Origin: Pseudomonadota bacterium
GTDB taxonomy: Bacteria; Myxococcota_A; Polyangia; Haliangiales; Haliangiaceae
Assembly (NCBI GenBank): GCA_023430775.1
Contig: JAEYYY010000002.1
Span: 1 to 10,050 of the forward strand
Reading direction: 5' to 3'
Length of the DNA: 10,050 nucleotides
The translations under genes were made by a program, and so were the position numbers. Position 1 is the first letter of the stretch, and every line of letters begins with the position of its first letter. Below are positions 5,950-10,050 of this stretch, one piece after another. Below the pieces are notes generated by a model. That model was not told the origin of the DNA and did no database searches. It was given only the letters and a program-made list of their open reading frames with translations.

Positions 5950-6906
5950 ATGCGTCTTCGTACTTTGTTGCCGGTCTTGCTCGCAGCGTGTGGTGGTGGA
6001 GGTGGTGGCGATGACGAACCCACCCCGGATGCCAAGCCCCCGGGATTCGAGATCGGGTTCAACAAGCCGGAAGGCGCGCTGCGCGCGAACGTCGAGAACG
6101 ACGACGGCGACTTCATCGACGACGGCCCGGCGGATCTGTCGTGCCTCAACACGCCGAGCGCCGACGAGGCGACCACCGTCCCAGTCACCCTGACCACCGT
6201 GGTCCGCGACTTCCAGAGCGACAACCTGGTGCCCAACGCCGGCGTCGTCGCGTTCCGCAACCAGGACACCACCGACGTGTTCGACACCACGACGTCGGGA
6301 GAGAACGCCGAGGTCACGATCACCATCCCCATCGGCGTCACCCGGTTCGGCTACATCATGACCGACCCGAACTCGCTCGACACGCTGCTGCTCAACCAGA
6401 AGGTCGAGCCCGATAACCCGACGCAGACCGAAGGCAGCATCCGCTCGGTGTCGAAGGGCACGGCGAACACGCTGCCGGCGCTGATCGGTGTGTCGCGGAC
6501 GCCCGACACCGGCGTGCTCGCCGGCGCGATGCGCGACTGCCAGGACCGGGAGATCTCCGGGTTCATCGCGACGGTCGCGAAGTCCGAGGGCATCACCGAG
6601 GGCACGCACGCCGAGATCCTCGCGCAGGTCGAGACCAACCGGGTCGACGGCGCCGACGCCTACTACTTCCGCAGCGTCGCCGGCGACAGCTTGCCGGTCA
6701 AGCACACGCAGGAAGCGGCCTCGACGGGCAACGGCCTGTTCATGGTGATCGAGCTCGCCGAGGCGAGCACCGCGGTGGTCCAGATCTGGGGCTACCTGAA
6801 CGATGCCGACCTCGCGGCCGACAAGATGACGCTGATCGGTCAGCTGGTGACCGAGTCGAAGCCCGAGACCGTGATCACCGGTTCGTACGAGCCGATCCGC
6901 AATTAG
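5950..6906 (+). CDS. Putative lipoprotein with carboxypeptidase-regulatory-like beta domain
   Basis: A 318-aa exported protein of unknown function. The short signal peptide MRLRTLLPVLLAAC has a lipobox (LAAC) with Cys14 as the lipidation site. Six Gly and an Asp/Glu/Pro-rich spacer follow, and then the mature domain. Residues about 75-140 (VRDFQSDNLVPNAGVVAF, then alternating strand-like segments with a TTTSGENAEVTITIP turn) resemble the small beta-sandwich of carboxypeptidase-regulatory-like domains; this is a fold-level impression. Two further Cys could form a disulfide. Gly at +2 after Cys gives no inner-membrane retention signal by the E. coli rule, so an outer-membrane, periplasm-facing location is inferred. 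The first 20 codons use many A/T-ending or rare codons (CTT, TTG, GGT), unlike the rest of the gene. A good Shine-Dalgarno and promoter precede it. Confidence 0.85.
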   Translation: MRLRTLLPVLLAACGGGGGGDDEPTPDAKPPGFEIGFNKPEGALRANVENDDGDFIDDGPADLSCLNTPSADEATTVPVTLTTVVRDFQSDNLVPNAGVVAFRNQDTTDVFDTTTSGENAEVTITIPIGVTRFGYIMTDPNSLDTLLLNQKVEPDNPTQTEGSIRSVSKGTANTLPALIGVSRTPDTGVLAGAMRDCQDREISGFIATVAKSEGITEGTHAEILAQVETNRVDGADAYYFRSVAGDSLPVKHTQEAASTGNGLFMVIELAEASTAVVQIWGYLNDADLAADKMTLIGQLVTESKPETVITGSYEPIRN

Positions 6907-6914
6907 GCATCGGG

Positions 6915-6920
6915 TACATT
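6915..6920 (+). promoter_or_regulatory. -10-like TACATT before the CPBP protease gene
   Basis: TACATT fits TANNNT and ends 9 nt before the GTG at 6930, within the 23-nt gap after the lipoprotein gene. No convincing -35 lies upstream. It is one of four such placements in the window, compatible with a leaderless internal transcript. Confidence 0.3.
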
Positions 6921-6929
6921 CGATGCTGC

Positions 6930-7700
<771 letters not shown>

Positions 7701-7707
7701 CAGCTGC

Positions 7708-7713
7708 TACGGT
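7708..7713 (+). promoter_or_regulatory. -10-like TACGGT before the HAD gene
   Basis: TACGGT ends 8 nt before the ATG at 7722 and overlaps the palindrome TAGCAGCTGCTA (7698-7709), which includes the CPBP stop codon. No -35 and no Shine-Dalgarno are visible. Weak evidence; listed for its resemblance to the boxes before fbaB, the CPBP gene and nadC. Confidence 0.25.
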
Positions 7714-7721
7714 CCCCGGCG

Positions 7722-8381
7722 ATGGGTAAGCCCGCCGCCTTCTTCGACATGGACAACACGCTGCTGCGGATCGAGACCGGCATGTCGTGGGTGAAGTTCC
7801 TGCGGTCGCGCGGCGAGCTGTCGTCGAAGATGTTCGCGAAGGCGATCTACTGGAGCGCGATGTACAAGCTCGCGGTCCTCGACATGGACGCGGTGTTCAC
7901 CAAGCTGATCGAGGATCTCGAGGGCGATCCTGAATCTGACATGCTCGCAAAGTGCGAGATCTGGCACCGCGATCACGTGTCGCGCGAGGTCGCGCCGGGC
8001 GCGCTGGTCGCGATCGAGCATCACCGGCTGGCCGGCGACGTCATCGTGCTCGCGACCGGCTCGACCCAGTACGCGGCGCGACCGGTCGCGCGCGGCGTCG
8101 GCATCGATCACGTGCTCAGCTCGCAGCTCGAAGTCGATCCGGCGAGCGGCACCTTCACCGGCAAGCCGGCCGCGCTGTGCTTCGGCCACCACAAGGTCAA
8201 GCTCGCCGAGGCGTGGGCCGCGCAGCACGACGTCGACCTGGCGCGCAGCACGTTCTACTCGGACAGCTACAACGACCTGCCGCTGTTCGAGCGGGTCGGG
8301 CGCGCGATCGCGATCAACCCCGATGCGCGGCTGCGCCGCCATGCGCGGAAGCGCGGCTGGCCGGTGATCGAGTGGGCATAG
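7722..8381 (+). CDS. HAD-IB family hydrolase (phosphoserine-phosphatase-like)
   Basis: A 219-aa soluble phosphatase of the haloacid dehalogenase superfamily with all four motifs: I, FFDMDNTLL with nucleophile Asp9 and acid/base Asp11; II, LATGST with Thr112/Ser114; III, Lys158 or Lys160 in HHKVK; IV, YSDSYNDLPL with Asp181 and Asp185 for Mg2+. A helical C1-type cap of about 60-90 residues lies between motifs I and II, as in SerB-like HAD-IB proteins. Length fits the HAD-IB hydrolase group, whose substrates include phosphoserine and phospholipid-type phosphates. The substrate is not predictable here, so no symbol is given. Start at the ATG at 7722, 21 nt after the protease gene; the adjacent motif I leaves no room for a later start. 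Confidence 0.93.
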   Translation: MGKPAAFFDMDNTLLRIETGMSWVKFLRSRGELSSKMFAKAIYWSAMYKLAVLDMDAVFTKLIEDLEGDPESDMLAKCEIWHRDHVSREVAPGALVAIEHHRLAGDVIVLATGSTQYAARPVARGVGIDHVLSSQLEVDPASGTFTGKPAALCFGHHKVKLAEAWAAQHDVDLARSTFYSDSYNDLPLFERVGRAIAINPDARLRRHARKRGWPVIEWA

Positions 8382-8410
8382 CGAGCGTTCCCCCGACGAG
8401 ATCGGCCACT

Positions 8411-8428
8411 TCGATTCCTGAAAATCGA
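8411..8428. promoter_or_regulatory. Inverted repeat upstream of nadC, candidate operator
   Basis: TCGATT-N6-AATCGA is a perfect 6-bp dyad, and a further ATCGATT half-site follows at 8433-8439. It lies in an A/T-richer patch of the 88-nt HAD-nadC gap, 41 nt before the nadC ATG. There is no U-run after it, so it is better read as a protein-binding site than as a terminator. The regulator is unknown. Confidence 0.35.
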
Positions 8429-8442
8429 GTGGATCGATTGTC

Positions 8443-8448
8443 GGAGGG
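8443..8448 (+). promoter_or_regulatory. Shine-Dalgarno GGAGGG before nadC, start ambiguous
   Basis: GGAGGG is the strongest Shine-Dalgarno in the window. It is 7 nt from an ATG at 8456 in another frame (23-codon ORF to 8527), 12 nt from an in-frame GTG at 8461 and 21 nt from the in-frame ATG at 8470. It therefore best serves either the short ORF or a GTG start of nadC. Confidence 0.45.
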
Positions 8449-8454
8449 TTCGGG

Positions 8455-8460
8455 TATGGT
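8455..8460 (+). promoter_or_regulatory. -10-like TATGGT before nadC
   Basis: TATGGT ends 9 nt before the ATG at 8470. If used, transcription would begin within a few nt of that ATG and exclude the GGAGGG at 8443. No good -35 is found 16-18 nt upstream (GATCGA region). Alternative to translation from the Shine-Dalgarno. Confidence 0.3.
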
Positions 8461-8469
8461 GTGCGCGCG

Positions 8470-9339
8470 ATGGGTGATTCATCGGTCCTGCGCGGTCTCG
8501 CCGCGATCCCGGCAGTGCGCCGTCTGATCGAGCTCGCCCTCGACGAGGATCTCGGTCGTGGTGACGTCACATCCCACGTCACGCTAGGTCCAGACGGCCC
8601 CGACGTCAGCGCCGAGATGAACGTGCGCGAGCCGATCGTCGCGTTCGGTATCGATATCGCCACCGCGGTGTTTCATCTCGTCGATCCTCGGATCGAGGTC
8701 GAGATCCACGCGCGAGATGGCGCCCGGCTCGACAAGGGCAGTCTGCTGCTGACCGCGCGCGGCCCGGCGCATACCGTGCTCGCCGCCGAGCGCACCGCGC
8801 TGAACTTCGCCCAGAGATTGTCGGGCGTCGCCACGCTGGCGAAGCGCTACGCGGATGCGGTGGTCGGCACCAAGGCACGCGTCGTCGATACCCGCAAGAC
8901 CACGCCGGGCTTCCGCGTGCTCGAGAAGGCGGCGGTGCTCGCCGGCGGTTGCGCGAACCATCGCTTCGATCTCGGCTCGGGCATCCTGATCAAGGACAAC
9001 CACATCGCGGCCTGCGGCTCGGTGCGCGCGGCCGTCGAGGCGGCCAGGACCAAGGCGCCGCACCCGCTGCGCGTCGAGGTCGAGGTCACGAACCTGCGCG
9101 AGCTCGATGAAGCGCTCGCCGCCGGGGCCGAGATCGTGTTGCTCGATAACATGACCGTCTCGCAGGTCGAGGCCGCCGCCGCGCGCGCCCACGCGAGGAA
9201 CGTGATGGTCGAGGTGTCGGGCGGCATCACGCTGGCCACGATCGGCGATTACGCGCGGGCCGGCGCCGATCTGATCTCCGTCGGTGCGCTCACCCACTCG
9301 GCGCCGAGCGTCGATATCGGACTGGACGTGCGGTCGTGA
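8470..9339 (+). CDS. nadC: Nicotinate-nucleotide pyrophosphorylase (quinolinate phosphoribosyltransferase, carboxylating)
   Basis: Converts quinolinate and PRPP to nicotinate mononucleotide, CO2 and PPi in de novo NAD synthesis. With the ATG at 8470 the product is 289 aa, normal for the family; an in-frame GTG at 8461 would add three residues. Family features: N-terminal LALDEDLGRGDVTS; ERTALNFAQRLSG (Arg108); the substrate-binding DTRKTTPG (Arg142, Lys143); HRFDLGSGILIKDNHI with Lys175; EVEVTNLRELDEAL; EIVLLDNM; and VEVSGGI near the C-terminus, forming the half-barrel PRPP site. All expected active-site residues are present. Its stop overlaps the birA start by 4 nt, so the two are one transcript. 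nadA and nadB are not in the window. Upstream lie an inverted repeat and a strong Shine-Dalgarno. Confidence 0.97.
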   Translation: MGDSSVLRGLAAIPAVRRLIELALDEDLGRGDVTSHVTLGPDGPDVSAEMNVREPIVAFGIDIATAVFHLVDPRIEVEIHARDGARLDKGSLLLTARGPAHTVLAAERTALNFAQRLSGVATLAKRYADAVVGTKARVVDTRKTTPGFRVLEKAAVLAGGCANHRFDLGSGILIKDNHIAACGSVRAAVEAARTKAPHPLRVEVEVTNLRELDEALAAGAEIVLLDNMTVSQVEAAAARAHARNVMVEVSGGITLATIGDYARAGADLISVGALTHSAPSVDIGLDVRS

Positions 9340-10050
9340 TCAAGACCACCTGGCTGGGGGCGCAGCGGATCGATCTCGAGACCTGCGGCTCCACCAACGA
9401 TGAAGCCGCGCGGCTGGCGCGCGCCGGTGCCTCGCACGGCACCGTCGTGATCGCCGAGTCGCAGACCGCGGGTCGCGGCCGCGATGGTCGGGTCTGGCAA
9501 TCGCCGCCGGGCGGGCTCTATGTCTCCGCGATCATCCGCCCACCGTTGCCGCTCGCGATGGTGCCGCCGATGACGCTCGCGGTCGGCATCGCCGTCTGCG
9601 ATGCGGTGCGCGCCTGTGGTGTCGGCGGAGTGCTCAAGTGGCCCAACGACGTGCTCGTCGATTGCGATGCGGCCTCCGTCGGTCACGAGGGCTCGGCGTT
9701 TCCATCGCTCGACTGGCGCAAGCTCGCCGGCGTGCTGGTCGACGCCGGTGTCGGATCCCGCGACACCTACCTGATCGGCATCGGCGTCAACGCCAACCGC
9801 GTGCGCTTCCCGCCCGACCTGGAGCCGATCGCGTGCTCGCTGGCAACCGCGACCGGCCGCGAGTTCGACCGCGGCGCGCTGCTGCTCGAGGTCGCCGCGC
9901 GCGTCGACGACGGCATCCGCGCGCTCGAGGCCGGCCGCCACGAGGCGCTCGAGCAGGTGTTCCGCGACCGGCTCGCGCTCACCGGCCAGCGCGTGCGCGT
10001 CGACGCCACCGAGGTGCGCGAGGGCATCCTGACCGCGATCGACTTCCACC
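9336..10050 (+). CDS. birA: Biotin--[acetyl-CoA-carboxylase] ligase, 3' end outside the window
   Basis: Activates biotin to biotinyl-5'-AMP and attaches it to the carrier lysine of biotin enzymes such as acetyl-CoA carboxylase. About 238 residues are visible. It starts at a GTG at 9336 that overlaps the nadC stop (GTGA). Motifs: STNDEA near 19-24; GRGRDGRVW at 46-54 (biotin/ATP loop); KWPND at 101-105 with Lys101; a KLAGVLVDA strand; GIGVNAN at 148-154. The C-terminal SH3-like part begins near the right edge. No N-terminal winged helix is present, so this is a group I ligase without DNA-binding function, unlike E. coli BirA. Between the strand after KWPND and KLAGV there is a stretch of about 20 residues (DCDAASVGHEGSAFPSLDWR) where most homologues have only a few. 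Confidence 0.95.
   Translation, partial: MIKTTWLGAQRIDLETCGSTNDEAARLARAGASHGTVVIAESQTAGRGRDGRVWQSPPGGLYVSAIIRPPLPLAMVPPMTLAVGIAVCDAVRACGVGGVLKWPNDVLVDCDAASVGHEGSAFPSLDWRKLAGVLVDAGVGSRDTYLIGIGVNANRVRFPPDLEPIACSLATATGREFDRGALLLEVAARVDDGIRALEAGRHEALEQVFRDRLALTGQRVRVDATEVREGILTAIDFH

Noticed and set aside
6850..6906. MYXO-CTERM-type sorting tag on the lipoprotein
   Set aside because: The C-terminus (GSYEPIRN) has no Cys motif, transmembrane segment or Arg cluster.
7707..8663. 318-codon open frame on the minus strand
   Set aside because: Antisense to the HAD gene and the start of nadC, with no recognisable domain.

Overview
The window is a GC-rich, densely coded piece of bacterial chromosome. 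Several traits suggest Myxococcota: strong G/C bias at third codon positions, Ala/Asp/Lys-rich low-complexity protein tails, a primary sigma factor with a long charged N-terminal extension, a MshEN-domain protein, and GTGCTC-type hexanucleotide arrays between genes. This placement is inference from style; no 16S or other decisive marker is present.

Layout. The left half (1-5797) is read on the minus strand and the right half (5950-10050) on the plus strand, diverging from a 152-bp region at 5798-5949. On the minus strand, in order of transcription, come a class I fructose-bisphosphate aldolase (fbaB), a MshEN-domain protein with a probable GAF-like C-terminus, and an 82-aa single-pass membrane protein; their 21- and 6-nt gaps suggest one operon. 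A 394-bp gene-free stretch follows (2689-3082). It holds two hexamer arrays in inverted orientation around a tandem duplication of three conserved blocks. Next come dnaG (primase) and rpoD (primary sigma factor, cut by the left edge), 2 nt apart. This is the dnaG-rpoD core of the macromolecular-synthesis operon, here without rpsU immediately upstream.

On the plus strand are a short-signal lipoprotein, a CPBP-family intramembrane glutamic protease, a HAD-IB-type phosphatase, nadC (quinolinate phosphoribosyltransferase) and birA (biotin-protein ligase, cut by the right edge). nadC and birA overlap by 4 nt and are surely cotranscribed. The lipoprotein, protease and HAD genes lie 23 and 21 nt apart; nadC follows after 88 nt that look regulatory.

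No defence system, mobile element, CRISPR, RNA gene or secondary-metabolism cluster is visible; this is mostly core metabolism and information processing. The points worth a second look are the structured intergenic region before dnaG, the MshEN protein (putative cyclic-di-GMP receptor) in a glycolytic/gluconeogenic operon, TANNNT-like -10 boxes placed 6-9 nt before four start codons (possible leaderless transcripts), the charged RpoD extension, and small candidate operators before fbaB and nadC.
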